Numbered from the stretch's first letter, positions 33,222 through 43,132 are shown. The stretch is 64,000 bases of DNA from Glycomyces artemisiae (GCF_003002955.1 NZ_PVTJ01000001.1:62001-126000), one strand, 5' to 3'. Notes: generated by a model from the sequence alone, not told the origin. Made by a program: numbers and translations.

Positions 33222-36200
33222 CGGTGACCTGCCGTCCCTCGTCAGCGATCGGGCAGCAGTGCTTGACCGAGCAGGTCTCGCACTTGCTGGTGGAGCGGGC
33301 CTCGAACACCGACCCGGCCATGCGGTTCGCCGTGTCCGCCACCAGGTCCCGCGCCCAGTCCGGGTTCTCGGCCTCCCCGAGCGGGCCCTGCGGCCGCGAG
33401 GCCGCCTTGTCGCCCTTCGCGTTCGGGTAGACCAGCTCCGCGCCGCCCGGCTCGGCGCCCTCCTCGAACGCCCCCTCCGCGACCGCGAGCTGGTACACGC
33501 CCAGCTGTGCATGGGACTTCGCCTCGTCGTACGTCGGCGGCGTCTTCCCGGTCTTCAGGTCCACCACGTACAGGCGCCCGTCGCCGTCGCGTTCGAGCCG
33601 GTCGATCTGCCCGGACATGACGACCTCCACACCGGGCGGCCCGAGTTCGAGCTTCACCCGGAACGACCGCTCCGCGCCGACCAGCTCCCTCCGGTTGGCG
33701 CTCAGCCAGGCCGCGAACCGCTCGACCGCGCCCGAGACGCGGCGGCGCTGCTGCTCGGCGTGCCAGGGCGCCTCGAACGGCAGCCGGTCGAAGTGCTCGC
33801 CCACGACCTGCTCCATGACCGCCCTCGGGTCGGCGGCCGGGTCGACGGTGACCGCCTCCGCGGCGGCGTGCAGGAGCGTCCCGAGATGGCGCGGCAGCAG
33901 GTCGCCGTCGTCGGCGCCGTGCGATTCGAGGACCCACCGCAGCCCGCACTGCTGCGTGGTCTCCACCTGGGACGGCGAGATCCGGATCGTCTCCCCGGCG
34001 AGCGCGAGCGCGCGTTCGTCGGAGATCTGCGCGAGCCCCCACCACTTCGCGGGGTCCGCGCCCGGCACGCCCGTGGCGGCGAGGCGCCGCAGCGCCGCGG
34101 CGGCCGCGTCGCGCTCGGCGTGCCCGGAGTCGACCACGGCCTCCCGCAGCCGCGCGGCGAGCGACGCGAGGCTCAGCGGCCGCCCGCGCCGCGGCGCGGC
34201 CGCGGGCTCGACGCCGAGCTCGGTGCAGAACCGGCTCGGCTGCACGTCGTCCGAGTCGACCGCGGTCACCAGCAGCCGCACCCGCGCCCGGGTGCACGCG
34301 TTGTAGAACAGCCGCCGCTCCTCGTCGAGGAGCTGCGCGACCTGGTCGACGTCGGCGCGCCCGTCGAGGACGTCGACGAGCGCCTCCGCACCCAGGAGCG
34401 ACCCGCGCGGGCGCAGGTTCGGCCACATGCCCTCCTGCGCGCCCGCGACGACCACGAAGTCCCAGCGCCGCCCGTGCGCGGCGTGCGCGGTCGCGAGGGT
34501 CACCGCGTCGCCCAGTTCCGCACGCGCCGAGAGGAAGTCGCCGGGGAGCTGCTGGGTGAGCACGTGCTCGCAGAAGACCTCGGCGCCCGCGCCCGGCTGC
34601 TTCTTCTCGTAGTCGGCGGCCAGGTCGAACATGGCGATGACCGCGTCCAGCTCGGCGTCGGCGCGCTGCGCCCGCCGGTCCGAGGACAGGGCCCGGCGCC
34701 GCAGCCGCTCGCTCAGCTCCGAGGCCTCCCACACCGTCCACAAGGTCCCGGTGATGCCGGTCCCTTCGCGGGCGGCGGTGAACAGCGCGTCGAGGCGCCG
34801 CGCGGGCTCGGCCCACTCCTCGTCGGGGAGCGCCGCGATGCGCGCGGGGTCGGCGAGGGCCTCCACGAGCAGGTCGGCGCCGGGGGAGAAGTCGTCGGCG
34901 GCGACGGCGAGGCGCCGCAGCTCCTGGCGCAGCCGCCGCTCCGCGAACGGGTCGGCGCCGCCGAACTGGGAGTGCAGCAGCCCGGCCGCGACGGCCTCGT
35001 CGAGCCGCTCGGGGTGGCGGCCGACGAGGACGACCCGCAGCAGGTCGCGGACGGTGGGGTGGGCCGGGAGCGGCACGTCGTCGGCGGCCTGGCGGGTCGG
35101 CACCCCGGCGTGCTGCATGGCCCGGCGCAGGTGCGGGATCGCCGAGGCGGACTTGACGACGACCGCCATGTCGCCGTAGGGGATTCCGTCGAGCAGGTGG
35201 GCGCGGCGCGCGGTGTCGGCGATGTACACGGCCTCCCGCGTCGGCGAGGGCAGGTACACGACCTCGGCGCGGCCCGGCTCCTCCGACGTCGTGCCGCGGC
35301 GCCGGTCGCGGTCGGGGCCGCGCAGCCGCCGCGACAGGACCGTCGTCGCCGCGAGCGGCGCGAGCGCCGTGTCGTGGACGTCGTTCAACTGGATCACCGG
35401 GGCCTCTTCGCCGCCGCCCGTGGGGAACCGGTCGGGGAACTCCCGCACCGACTCCGGGTCGCCGCCCTGGTAGCCGAAGACGGCCGCGTCGGGGGAGCCC
35501 GCGGCGACGAGGTTCCCGCCCTCGCCCGCGAGGAGGCGCAGCAGCCCCAGGTGCGCGGGGGTCGCGTCCTGGAGGTCGTCGACGAACACCCACGAGGGCC
35601 GCGGGAGCAGCTCGGGGCGCGCCCGCAGCGCGGACGCGGCGGCCCGCACGATCTCCGCGGAGTCGTACAGGGCGCTCGACATCGACTGGAGCGCAAGGGT
35701 GGTGACGTACCGGTCGTAGAAGCGCGCGGCCGCGGCCCACTCGGGCCGGTCGTGATCGATCGCGAGGCGGGTCAGCTCGGGCGCCGAGAGCCCGCGCTCG
35801 CCGCTGCGCAGCACCAGGTCGCGCAGCTGCTGCGCGAACGCGTAGGTGCGCACGGCCTCGTCGAACCCCTCGGGCCACCCGAAGTCCTCGCCTTCGAGCA
35901 TGGAGCGGATGAGCGCGTCGGCCTCGGGGCCGGTGAGCAGGCGCGGCTCCTCCCGGCCGTCCATCGCGGCGGCGGACCTCAAGAGCGCGAACGCGAACGC
36001 GGGGAACGTGTACACGCCGACCTCGGCGGCGGAGCGGTGGGCGGTGGCGGCGTTCAGCCGGGCCCGCAGGTACGCGGTGTCCTGGCGCCGCAGCCCGAAG
36101 AACAGGATCGACGCCGGGTCGACTCCGGCTTCCACTTTCGCCGCGGCGGCCCGCAGCAGCGCCTCGGTCTTCCCGGTCTGCGGCCCGCCGCGGACCAGGA

Positions 36201-36309
36201 GCGGCCCGGCGGCGTGGTCGACCGCCGCCTGCTGCGCCGGGTCGAGTCGGGACTCCTCCTCGGCGGGCGGATCGGTCAACTCATAGCGGAGGTCCAGCAC
36301 GCTGCCCAT
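33214..36309 (-). CDS. adnA: AdnA subunit of the AdnAB helicase-nuclease
   Basis: 1031 residues. Helicase-like N-terminal half with Walker A GGPQTGKT at 41-48 and WVFVDDLQDATPAHLG as motif II; the latter has DDLQD where active UvrD enzymes have DE, in keeping with the non-leading motor role of AdnA. The C-terminal RecB-like nuclease has YVVDLKTGKTPP, and four cysteines (QQCGLRWVLE, then KCETCSVKHCC) fit an iron-sulfur nuclease as in AddB. ATG 36309 was chosen; a GTG at 36327 is possible. Directly upstream of and overlapping adnB. Confidence 0.92.
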   Translation of the reverse strand: MGSVLDLRYELTDPPAEEESRLDPAQQAAVDHAAGPLLVRGGPQTGKTEALLRAAAAKVEAGVDPASILFFGLRRQDTAYLRARLNAATAHRSAAEVGVYTFPAFAFALLRSAAAMDGREEPRLLTGPEADALIRSMLEGEDFGWPEGFDEAVRTYAFAQQLRDLVLRSGERGLSAPELTRLAIDHDRPEWAAAARFYDRYVTTLALQSMSSALYDSAEIVRAAASALRARPELLPRPSWVFVDDLQDATPAHLGLLRLLAGEGGNLVAAGSPDAAVFGYQGGDPESVREFPDRFPTGGGEEAPVIQLNDVHDTALAPLAATTVLSRRLRGPDRDRRRGTTSEEPGRAEVVYLPSPTREAVYIADTARRAHLLDGIPYGDMAVVVKSASAIPHLRRAMQHAGVPTRQAADDVPLPAHPTVRDLLRVVLVGRHPERLDEAVAAGLLHSQFGGADPFAERRLRQELRRLAVAADDFSPGADLLVEALADPARIAALPDEEWAEPARRLDALFTAAREGTGITGTLWTVWEASELSERLRRRALSSDRRAQRADAELDAVIAMFDLAADYEKKQPGAGAEVFCEHVLTQQLPGDFLSARAELGDAVTLATAHAAHGRRWDFVVVAGAQEGMWPNLRPRGSLLGAEALVDVLDGRADVDQVAQLLDEERRLFYNACTRARVRLLVTAVDSDDVQPSRFCTELGVEPAAAPRRGRPLSLASLAARLREAVVDSGHAERDAAAAALRRLAATGVPGADPAKWWGLAQISDERALALAGETIRISPSQVETTQQCGLRWVLESHGADDGDLLPRHLGTLLHAAAEAVTVDPAADPRAVMEQVVGEHFDRLPFEAPWHAEQQRRRVSGAVERFAAWLSANRRELVGAERSFRVKLELGPPGVEVVMSGQIDRLERDGDGRLYVVDLKTGKTPPTYDEAKSHAQLGVYQLAVAEGAFEEGAEPGGAELVYPNAKGDKAASRPQGPLGEAENPDWARDLVADTANRMAGSVFEARSTSKCETCSVKHCCPIADEGRQVTDE

Positions 36310-36430
36310 GGAACCACAGCGAAGCACGGGGGTACGACAATCCCGGTCCCGGAGGGGCGCGCAAGGCGGCGCCGCCGGTCCGGGGTGTTTCGGACCGGCG
36401 GCGCCTGGTTTCCTTGAACCGGTTCTCGGG

Positions 36431-38062
36431 CTAGTTGAAGCTGAGGTTCCGGCGGCGCAGCCCCAGATGCCCGAAGGCCGCCAGTGCCGCGGCGATCACG
36501 GTGAGCACCACCAGGGCCGCCGCCGAGAAGTCCTCGGCCGGGTAGTTCCCCAGGTGGTCGAAGGGCGAGATCGCCATCGCCCACTCGGGGAGGTCGAGCA
36601 GCGCGCCGAAGTAGACGACCAGGAGCGTCCACGTCCACGCGAGCCACCGCAGCCAGCCCGCGCGGGGCAGCCATGCGAAGGCCGCGAACACGAACGCGAT
36701 GAGCACCCAGATCGCCGGGAGCTGCACGAGCGTGCCGATCGCGATCTTCCCGAACAGGTCGCCGTCGCCGGAGGCGCCGCTCGCGGCGAGCCCGAGGCCG
36801 CCCACGAGGTTCGTGGCCGTCGCGGTGAACAGCGCGGCCGGGAGGTACGAGCCGGGCCAGCCGCCGCGGGTCACCGGTGCGGCGGCGACGAGCTCGCCGC
36901 GGCCGACGGTCTCCTCCTTGCGGCCGCGCCCCACGACGAGCACGCCGAACAGGGCCGCGACGATCGCGTTGATGGAGATGAACGTCGTGGCGAAGCTGGC
37001 CTTGAGGTCCGAGCCGCCCCGGTCGAGGATCTCCTTCTGCGCCGCCGAGAGCCCGTCGGCGAAGTCGTCGGCGCCGCCGAGGACCGAGCCGTACGCCATG
37101 CCGAGCAGCACCAGCGTGATGACGCCGGTCCAGATGAGGCCGCGGGTGAGCCGGAACGTCAGCGCGGTGGCGCTCTTGAGCCCCGGCTTCGCCGTGGCGC
37201 GGCCGCGGCGGGCCGCCATCATGCCCTGCCCGAAGTCGCGGCGCGAGACCATCGCGAACGCCACCAGCACCGAGCCGACCGCGACGGCCAGCGACACCAG
37301 CAGCGGCCACCACCGCTCCTGGGGCGTGTACACGTAGGTGAGCTGCGACCAGCCGACCGGGGAGAGCCAGGTCGCCCAGTTCCCCTCGGCGTTCCCGGCG
37401 CCCGCGAACAGGACCGACGCGCCGAGCGCGGCGAGCCCGTACCCGGTCGACGTGGAGGCGTTCTCGCTGAGCTGCGCCGCGATGGCCGTGAGCCCCGCGA
37501 AGACGATCCCGACCGCGGTGTGCGCGGCGCCGAACAGGAGCGGGCTGGCCCCGTCGCCGCCGTCGAGGCCCGTGGCGGCGAGCGCCAGCAGCCCGCCGAG
37601 GACGACCGCCGCGCCGACGCTGACGAGCAGCGCGGAGGCGAGGTCGGCCCGGCGGCCGATCGGCAGCGACCTGATGACCTCCGACCGGGAGGTCTCCTCG
37701 TCGGCGCGGGTGAGGCGGGTGACGAGGAGGACGAACATGACGGCGGTCATCGCGCAGGTCCACAGGAGCATCCGGTGGGAGAACAGCGCGCCGACGCTCT
37801 CGGCGTACGCGTGGACGTACTCCACGGGCCCGCTCATCGAGAGCATCGCGGGGGAGCTCATCGTGGCCGCGAAGCCCGCCCGCTCGGCCTCGGTCTGGTA
37901 CTGCTCGGTGATGACGGGCACGACCATCCAGGTGAACCCGGCGATGCCCGCGATCCACCAGAACAGGAAGAGGCGGGACCGGCGGAGCTGGAACCGGAGG
38001 ATCTTGCCGGTCCCGGCGAGCGTGCCGAGGCCGTTCTCGATCTCCGCTGCTGCGGCGGTCAT
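36431..38062 (-). CDS. ABC exporter permease (ABC-2 type, TnrB3-like)
   Basis: A 543-residue integral membrane protein with about twelve hydrophobic segments arranged as two similar halves. It starts MTAAAAEIENGLGTLAGTGK and has FQLRRSRLFLFWWIAGIAGF as the first helix region, features of permeases annotated as exporters of polyketide antibiotics. The start overlaps the stop of the ATP-binding gene (ATGA). It probably exports a drug-like or lipid-like compound with that ATPase. The cognate substrate cannot be read from sequence. Confidence 0.85.
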   Translation of the reverse strand: MTAAAAEIENGLGTLAGTGKILRFQLRRSRLFLFWWIAGIAGFTWMVVPVITEQYQTEAERAGFAATMSSPAMLSMSGPVEYVHAYAESVGALFSHRMLLWTCAMTAVMFVLLVTRLTRADEETSRSEVIRSLPIGRRADLASALLVSVGAAVVLGGLLALAATGLDGGDGASPLLFGAAHTAVGIVFAGLTAIAAQLSENASTSTGYGLAALGASVLFAGAGNAEGNWATWLSPVGWSQLTYVYTPQERWWPLLVSLAVAVGSVLVAFAMVSRRDFGQGMMAARRGRATAKPGLKSATALTFRLTRGLIWTGVITLVLLGMAYGSVLGGADDFADGLSAAQKEILDRGGSDLKASFATTFISINAIVAALFGVLVVGRGRKEETVGRGELVAAAPVTRGGWPGSYLPAALFTATATNLVGGLGLAASGASGDGDLFGKIAIGTLVQLPAIWVLIAFVFAAFAWLPRAGWLRWLAWTWTLLVVYFGALLDLPEWAMAISPFDHLGNYPAEDFSAAALVVLTVIAAALAAFGHLGLRRRNLSFN

Positions 38063-38979
38063 TTCCCGTTCCCCTCGTGGACGCCCGACGCGGCGAGCTC
38101 GTCGCCGTAGAAGCGCATGAAGATCTGCTCCAGCGACGGCGGCTCGCAGGTGAGCCCGGCGACGCCCGCGACGGCGAGCTGCGCGAGCACGTCGTCCAGG
38201 GCGGACGCGTCGACGGTGCAGTCGATGTCGAGGCCGTCGGCGACCAGGTCGTGGACGCCCTCGTGGTCCTCCAGGCCCCGCACGGGGTTCTTCAGGGTGG
38301 CGCGCAGCCGCGAGCGCGACAGGTGCCGCATCTCGGCGAGCGAGCCGGTCTCGACGATGACGCCCTTGCGGATGATGCTCACCCGCTCGCACAGCGCCTC
38401 GACCTCGCTCATGATGTGGCTGGAGAGGAGCACGGTGCGGCCCTGGGCGGCGGCCTCCTTGACGCACTCGTTGAAGACCGCGCCCATGAGCGGGTCGAGG
38501 CCGGAGGTGGGCTCGTCGAGCAGGAGCAGGTCGACGTCGGCGGCGAACGCGGCGACGAGGGCGACCTTCTGCCGGTTGCCCTTGGAGTAGGAGCGGCCCT
38601 TCTTGCGCGGGTCGAGGTCGAAGCGCTCCAGCAGCTCGTCGCGCTTGCCCTTGTCGACCCCGCCGCGCAGGCGCCCGAGCAGGTCGATGGTCTCCCCGCC
38701 GGTGAGGCCGGGCCACAGGGCGACGTCGCCGGGCACGTAGGCGAGGCGCCGGTGGAGCTCGGCGGCGTCCTTCCAGGGGTCGGCGCCGAACAGTTCGGCG
38801 CGCCCCTCGTCGGAGCGGAGCATCCCGAGCAGGACGCGGATGGTGGTGGACTTGCCGGCACCGTTGGGGCCCAGGAATCCGTGGGTCTCGCCTTGGGCGA
38901 CTTCGAGGTTGAGATGGTCGAGCGCGGTCACGTGACCGAAGCGCTTGACCAGGTTCTCAGTGCGGATCACTGCGTTCAT
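38059..38979 (-). CDS. ABC exporter ATP-binding protein
   Basis: 306 residues, one ABC domain. Walker A is GPNGAGKSTT near residue 38, the signature is YSKGNRQKVALVAAF (a variant of LSGGQ), Walker B is LLLLDEPTSGLDP and the switch His lies in LLSSHIMSEVEAL. The C-terminal 80 residues are the extension seen in drug-resistance ATPases. It drives the coupled permease. The upstream gap contains a perfect palindrome shared with the divergent regulator gene. Confidence 0.93.
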   Translation of the reverse strand: MNAVIRTENLVKRFGHVTALDHLNLEVAQGETHGFLGPNGAGKSTTIRVLLGMLRSDEGRAELFGADPWKDAAELHRRLAYVPGDVALWPGLTGGETIDLLGRLRGGVDKGKRDELLERFDLDPRKKGRSYSKGNRQKVALVAAFAADVDLLLLDEPTSGLDPLMGAVFNECVKEAAAQGRTVLLSSHIMSEVEALCERVSIIRKGVIVETGSLAEMRHLSRSRLRATLKNPVRGLEDHEGVHDLVADGLDIDCTVDASALDDVLAQLAVAGVAGLTCEPPSLEQIFMRFYGDELAASGVHEGNGK

Positions 38980-38998
38980 GCGCTCAAGCTATCATAGT

Positions 38999-39016
38999 TT
39001 TCACAAATTTGTGAAA
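38999..39016. promoter_or_regulatory. 18-bp palindromic operator
   Basis: TTTCACAAATTTGTGAAA is a perfect palindrome in the 92-base AT-rich gap between the ABC exporter and the GbsR/MarR-type gene. It is flanked by TATGAT on the minus side and TATAGA on the plus side, both -10-like. It is the best candidate site for the neighbouring regulator. Confidence 0.75.
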
Positions 39017-39071
39017 CATATAGAGCGTCAAGATATCATCAACACGCATCAGGACGCGGCGAAGGAGAGTC

Positions 39072-39593
39072 ATGGAAGAGCACAGCGATGAGCGCAAGGC
39101 CATGCTCGACTACGTTGAGCAGTTCTCCGCGATCCTGATCAGCAGCGGGATGCAGCGCATGGCCGCCCGCGTCTTCACGTACATCCTCGTCGACGACGAG
39201 GAGACCTACACCGCCGCCGAGATCGCCGAGGGCCTGAGCATCAGCCTCGCCGCCGTCTCCGGCGCCGTGCGCGAGCTCCTGGCCGCCGGCCTCGTCTTCA
39301 AGACCCGGCGCCCCTCCACCCGCGCCGACGTCTACCGCCTCAACGACGACGACATCTGGGGCGGCATCATGCTCGACCGCTCCGGCTTCCTCGACCGCTA
39401 CCGCGACACCGCGGTCATCGGCATCGAGACCCTCCCCGCGGGGCCCGGCCGTGAACGCCTCGTCCAGACGGCCGCGTTCATGGAGTTCATCAAGGAGGAG
39501 ATGCGGCTCATGCACGAGCACTGGCGCGAGCGCAAGCTGGAGATCAGCGCCGCTTACGAAGCGCGACGCCGCGGCGTAGACCCTTCCAGTTAG
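39072..39593 (+). CDS. GbsR/MarR-type transcriptional regulator
   Basis: 173 residues. The winged helix-turn-helix spans about 30-100: MQRMAARVFTYILVDDEETY, TAAEIAEGLSISLAAVSGAV and then the wing around RRPSTRADVYRL. The C-terminal part is a helical dimerisation region. This pattern is of GbsR-like MarR relatives that are often divergent from TnrB3-type ABC exporters. It probably represses the exporter and itself through the 18-bp palindrome. ATG 39072 follows AAGGAGAG. Confidence 0.87.
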   Translation: MEEHSDERKAMLDYVEQFSAILISSGMQRMAARVFTYILVDDEETYTAAEIAEGLSISLAAVSGAVRELLAAGLVFKTRRPSTRADVYRLNDDDIWGGIMLDRSGFLDRYRDTAVIGIETLPAGPGRERLVQTAAFMEFIKEEMRLMHEHWRERKLEISAAYEARRRGVDPSS

Positions 39594-39651
39594 TCCGGTA
39601 TGCTGCAAGCCTGACCGCCCCGATCAGAGACGAACCCTGGAGGAAGCCGAC

Positions 39652-39933
39652 GTGGCCGACGACACCAGCCGCTCCGATGCGACCGCCGACAAGGGTCGTC
39701 CCACCCGCAAGCAGGGCGAGAAGACCGCCGAGCGCAACCCCTTCAAGAAGCTCGGCCGGTTCCTGCGCGAGGTGGTCGAGCAGCTCCGCAAGGTCGTCTA
39801 CCCGACCCGCCGCCAGCTCATCACCTACTCGATCGTGGTGCTCGTCTTCGTCGGCATCATGATGGCCTACATCGGCGGCCTCGACCTGCTCTTCGGCGAC
39901 CTCGTCCGCCGGGCCTTCGGCGCCGACTCCTAG
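39652..39933 (+). CDS. secE: preprotein translocase subunit SecE
   Basis: 93 residues. SecE clamps SecY in the membrane channel. A charged 45-residue N-terminus precedes the amphipathic helix (FKKLGRFLREVVEQLRKVVY) with the typical PTRRQL, and one membrane segment at about 62-82 (YSIVVLVFVGIMMAYI). GTG 39652 follows TGGAGGAAG. A tRNA-Trp gene often precedes secE in this group, but none is present here. nusG follows after 250 bases. Confidence 0.95.
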   Translation: MADDTSRSDATADKGRPTRKQGEKTAERNPFKKLGRFLREVVEQLRKVVYPTRRQLITYSIVVLVFVGIMMAYIGGLDLLFGDLVRRAFGADS

Positions 39934-40183
39934 CTTCGCCCGCCCCGTCCGGGGCGACCGGTTCGCGTGACCTGCGCCGTTTCGACGGTGCCTGAGTCGC
40001 GCCGCGCCGCGGAGCGGCTACCCTAGTGGGTATGACGCGCGCCGGTTCCGCCGGCGCGCGACTTCACAGGCGGCCCAAACGGCCGGGCCGCAGCATGGCG
40101 CGGCGCCGCCGCATCCGAGAAACCGAAGCACAGTCGCAGTGTCCCGCCGTCCGCGGGGCACCCAGCCGGAATGAGAGTCAAGC

Positions 40184-40918
40184 GTGTCTGAGTTCGACGA
40201 GGCCTTGAAGGAAGAAGCCGCGGCGCAGGCCGCTGCTGCGCAGGTCGCGGACGTCGACGACGAGCCGGAGACCGACCTGGACGAGGGCGCCGAGCCCGCC
40301 GAGCCCGAGGTCGACCCGGCCGAGGCGCTGCGCGCGAAGCTGCGCTTCGCCCCCGGCGAGTGGTACGTGCTGCACTCCTACGCCGGCTTCGAGAACCGCG
40401 TGCGCTCGAACCTGGAGAACCGCATCCAGTCCTTCGACATGGAGGACTACATCTACCAGATCGAGGTCCCCACCCACACCGAGGTGGAGATCAAGAACGG
40501 CAAGCGCTCCAAGGTGGAGGCCAAGGTCTTCCCCTCGTACGTGCTCGTCCGCATGGAGATGACCCCCGAGTCCTACTCCGTCGTGCGCAACACGCCCGGT
40601 GTGACCGGCTTCGTGGGCGTCGTCGACCGCACCGACCGGCCCAGCCCGCTGCCGCTCGACGAGGTCATCCAGTGGCTGCTCCCGCCCGAGCAGAAGCCGA
40701 AGGACGAGTCCGCCGCCGAGTCCGCCTCGACCGACCCGGACATCAAGGTCGACTTCGCCGAGGGCGAGTCCGTCACCGTCGTCGACGGCGCGTTCGCCTC
40801 GATGCCCGCCACGATCGCCGAGATCAACGCCGAGCAGCAGAAGCTCAAGGTCCTCGTGTCGATCTTCGGCCGCGAGACCCCGGTCGAGCTCAACTTCAAC
40901 CAGGTCTCGAAGCTGTAG
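40184..40918 (+). CDS. nusG: transcription termination/antitermination factor NusG
   Basis: 244 residues. An acidic actinobacterial N-terminal extension of about 60 residues comes before the NGN domain ([31 protein letters not shown]), and the KOW domain is near the end ([20 protein letters not shown]). NusG binds RNA polymerase and couples it to Rho or the ribosome. GTG 40184 is preceded by a weak site. The 250-base space before it contains no gene; TACCCT at 40019-40024 is a possible -10. Confidence 0.96.
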   Translation: MSEFDEALKEEAAAQAAAAQVADVDDEPETDLDEGAEPAEPEVDPAEALRAKLRFAPGEWYVLHSYAGFENRVRSNLENRIQSFDMEDYIYQIEVPTHTEVEIKNGKRSKVEAKVFPSYVLVRMEMTPESYSVVRNTPGVTGFVGVVDRTDRPSPLPLDEVIQWLLPPEQKPKDESAAESASTDPDIKVDFAEGESVTVVDGAFASMPATIAEINAEQQKLKVLVSIFGRETPVELNFNQVSKL

Positions 40919-41065
40919 CACGAGCTACAGCTCACACACCTCCGCTCCGGGGCCCCGCCTTCCGGCAGGTACCCTGGAACGGTTGCGCGGCAGCCGAGCG
41001 CTGCCGTGCGCACGCAAGCGGCGCGGGGGAACGGCCCCGCGTCATCCCAGGAAGAGAAGGACACG

Positions 41066-41497
41066 ATGGCTCCCAACAAGAAGGCCGTTGTGACGTTCAA
41101 GCTGGAGCTCCAGGGTGGTCAGGCCACTCCGGCTCCGCCGGTGGGCCCCGCCCTCGGTCAGCACGGCGTCAACATCATGGAGTTCTGCAAGGCCTACAAC
41201 GCGGCCACCGAATCCCAGCGCGGCGAAGTCCTCCCCGCTGAGATCACGGTGTACGAGGACCGTTCGTTCACGTTCGTCCTCAAGACCCCGCCGGCCGCCA
41301 AGCTCCTGCTCAAGGCCGCAGGCGTCCCCAAGGGCTCGGGCGAGCCGCACCGCGTCAAGGTCGGCAAGGTGACCTCGGCCCAGGTGCGCGAGATCGCGGA
41401 GAAGAAGCTCCCCGACCTCAACGCCAACGACCTCGACGCCGCCTCGCTCATCGTCGCCGGCACCGCCCGCTCCATGGGCATCACCGTCGAGGGCTAG
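41066..41497 (+). CDS. rplK: 50S ribosomal protein L11
   Basis: 143 residues. Begins with the lysine-rich [20 protein letters not shown], has [19 protein letters not shown] of the N-terminal domain that is the thiostrepton target region, and ends [17 protein letters not shown]. It binds 23S rRNA at the GTPase-associated centre. ATG 41066 follows AGAGAAGGA; the longer in-frame reading from 41006 is not family-like. rplA lies 93 bases downstream. Confidence 0.97.
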   Translation: MAPNKKAVVTFKLELQGGQATPAPPVGPALGQHGVNIMEFCKAYNAATESQRGEVLPAEITVYEDRSFTFVLKTPPAAKLLLKAAGVPKGSGEPHRVKVGKVTSAQVREIAEKKLPDLNANDLDAASLIVAGTARSMGITVEG

Positions 41498-41590
41498 CAC
41501 CGGCTGAACGCCACCCCGCCGGCACCGCCGGCGGCGAACCCAGTGGAAGGGCTCGCGCCAGCCCCCACCACGACATCCGAAGGATGGAAC

Positions 41591-42286
41591 ATGAAGCGCA
41601 GCAAGAAGTACCAAGACCTCCTCAAGAAGGTCGACCGGACGCAGTTCTACGCCCCGGTCGAGGCCACCGGCCTCGCCAAGGAGACCTCGCCGACGAAGTT
41701 CGACGCCACGGTCGAAGTCGCCCTGCGCCTGGGCGTCGACCCGCGCCAGGCCGACCAGCTCGTCCGCGGCACCGTCTCCCTGCCGCACGGCACCGGCAAG
41801 ACCGTCCGCGTCATCGTCTTCGCCGAGGGCGACAAGGCCGAGGCCGCCGTCGCCGCGGGCGCCGACGAGGTCGGCTCCGACGAGCTCGTCAAGCGGATCT
41901 CCGAGGGCTGGCTCGAATTCGACGCCGCCGTCGCCACTCCCGACCAGATGGCCAAGATCGGCCGGATCGCGCGGATCCTGGGCCCGCGCGGCCTCATGCC
42001 GAACCCGAAGACCGGCACCGTCACGCCGGACGTCGCCAAGGCCGTCTCCGAGATCAAGGCCGGCAAGATCGCGTTCCGCGTCGACAAGCACGCGAACCTG
42101 CACCTGCCGATCGGCAAGACCAGCTTCACCGCCGAGCAGCTCGCGGAGAACTACAACGCGGCCCTCGAAGAGGTCCAGCGGCTGAAGCCCGCCAGCTCCA
42201 AGGGCGTCTACATCAAGAAGTCCACGATCTCCACCACCATGGGCCCGGGCATCCCGGTCGACCCGCAGGCGGTCAAGATCAAGTAG
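41591..42286 (+). CDS. rplA: 50S ribosomal protein L1
   Basis: 231 residues of the L1 stalk protein: starts [15 protein letters not shown], holds [16 protein letters not shown], the signature [17 protein letters not shown], and ends [24 protein letters not shown] at 41579-41584 precedes ATG 41591. An ATG seven bases upstream (41584) is in another frame and was rejected. A terminator hairpin follows, separating it from the L10 leader. Confidence 0.97.
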   Translation: MKRSKKYQDLLKKVDRTQFYAPVEATGLAKETSPTKFDATVEVALRLGVDPRQADQLVRGTVSLPHGTGKTVRVIVFAEGDKAEAAVAAGADEVGSDELVKRISEGWLEFDAAVATPDQMAKIGRIARILGPRGLMPNPKTGTVTPDVAKAVSEIKAGKIAFRVDKHANLHLPIGKTSFTAEQLAENYNAALEEVQRLKPASSKGVYIKKSTISTTMGPGIPVDPQAVKIK

Positions 42287-42306
42287 CGCCACCCAGTGTG
42301 ACGTAG

Positions 42307-42336
42307 CCCCGGTGCAGGCCTCCTGCGCCGGGGTTT
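42307..42336 (+). terminator. terminator after rplA
   Basis: Arms of 12 bases at 42307-42318 and 42322-42333 (one G-U pair) around CCT, followed by TTT. It starts 21 bases after the rplA stop. Confidence 0.8.
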
Positions 42337-42339
42337 CGC

Positions 42340-42556
42340 ACGTCAGGGGTGTACCGTGGCGGAGAACAACCCATAGACCGTTCGGTCACCGCCTCGTGCG
42401 GTTGTAAACCCTCCGGGGACCGACGCAGGGCGACTACTCGAAGCGACCATGGTGCGGGCTCCGGCCCGAAGGTCCCAGTGATGAGGCGTCCGCGAGGGCG
42501 CCTTTTTTGTCGCCTCCGCACGGTTGTGGATTGACCAGCCGAGAAAGGAGGGAAAC
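42340..42556 (+). promoter_or_regulatory. L10 leader (autoregulatory) with internal attenuator
   Basis: This 220-base untranslated stretch before rplJ has the place and look of an L10 leader, the RNA bound by the L10-L12 complex. Near its end is a terminator-like hairpin: AGGCGTCC at 42484-42491, GCGA tetraloop, GGGCGCCT at 42496-42503, then six T (42503-42508). Such a hairpin ahead of rplJ would allow premature termination. No ribosome binding site occurs before AAGGAGG at 42545-42551. Confidence 0.75.
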
Positions 42557-43093
42557 ATGGCTGACAGGGAATATCCGGCGGGCAAGACGACCGCCATCGC
42601 CGAACTCGCCGACGAGTTCTCCAGCGCGACCGCCACGGTGCTCACCGAGTACCGCGGGCTGACCGTTGCCGAACTGCGCGAGCTCCGGCGTTCCCTCGGC
42701 GAGGGGACGCAGTACCGCGTCGCCAAGAACACCCTCGCCAAGCGCGCCGCCAACCAGGTCGGTGTCACCGGCCTGGACGACCTGTTCGTCGGCCCCACCG
42801 CGATCACCTTCATCCAGGGTGACCCGGTCGAGGCCGCGAAGGGGCTCCGCGCGTTCGCGAAGTCGCACGAGGCCTTGGTGATCAAGGGCGGGTACATGGA
42901 GGGCAAGCCCCTCTCCGTCGACGAGATCAACAAACTCGCCGACCTCGAATCCCGCGAGGTGCTGCTGGCGAAGCTCGCCGGCGCGCTCAAGGCCACCGCG
43001 CAGAAGACCGCCTCCGTGCTCGCCGCCCCCGCAGGGCAGGTGGCGCGACTTGGCGCTGCGCTCCAGGACAAGAAAGCGGCCGCCGGGGAGTAA
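42557..43093 (+). CDS. rplJ: 50S ribosomal protein L10
   Basis: 178 residues. Anchors the L12 stalk to the ribosome and represses its own operon. [18 protein letters not shown] begins the protein; [20 protein letters not shown] and [13 protein letters not shown] are the conserved N-terminal RNA-binding half; the C-terminal Ala/Lys-rich helix binds L12 dimers. ATG 42557 follows AAAGGAGG. rplL starts 39 bases downstream with its own AAAGGA. Confidence 0.97.
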   Translation: MADREYPAGKTTAIAELADEFSSATATVLTEYRGLTVAELRELRRSLGEGTQYRVAKNTLAKRAANQVGVTGLDDLFVGPTAITFIQGDPVEAAKGLRAFAKSHEALVIKGGYMEGKPLSVDEINKLADLESREVLLAKLAGALKATAQKTASVLAAPAGQVARLGAALQDKKAAAGE

Positions 43094-43132
43094 TCCCCAG
43101 CAGGTCCGAGACTTTACAGAAAGGAACACACC

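Noticed and set aside
39594-39651. tRNA-Trp gene expected before secE
   Set aside because: The 58-base gap is too short and contains no cloverleaf; no tRNA was found anywhere in the window by eye.
40026-40208. 60-codon frame before nusG
   Set aside because: Arg/Pro-rich composition typical of random GC-rich frames; it overlaps the nusG start and lacks a ribosome binding site.
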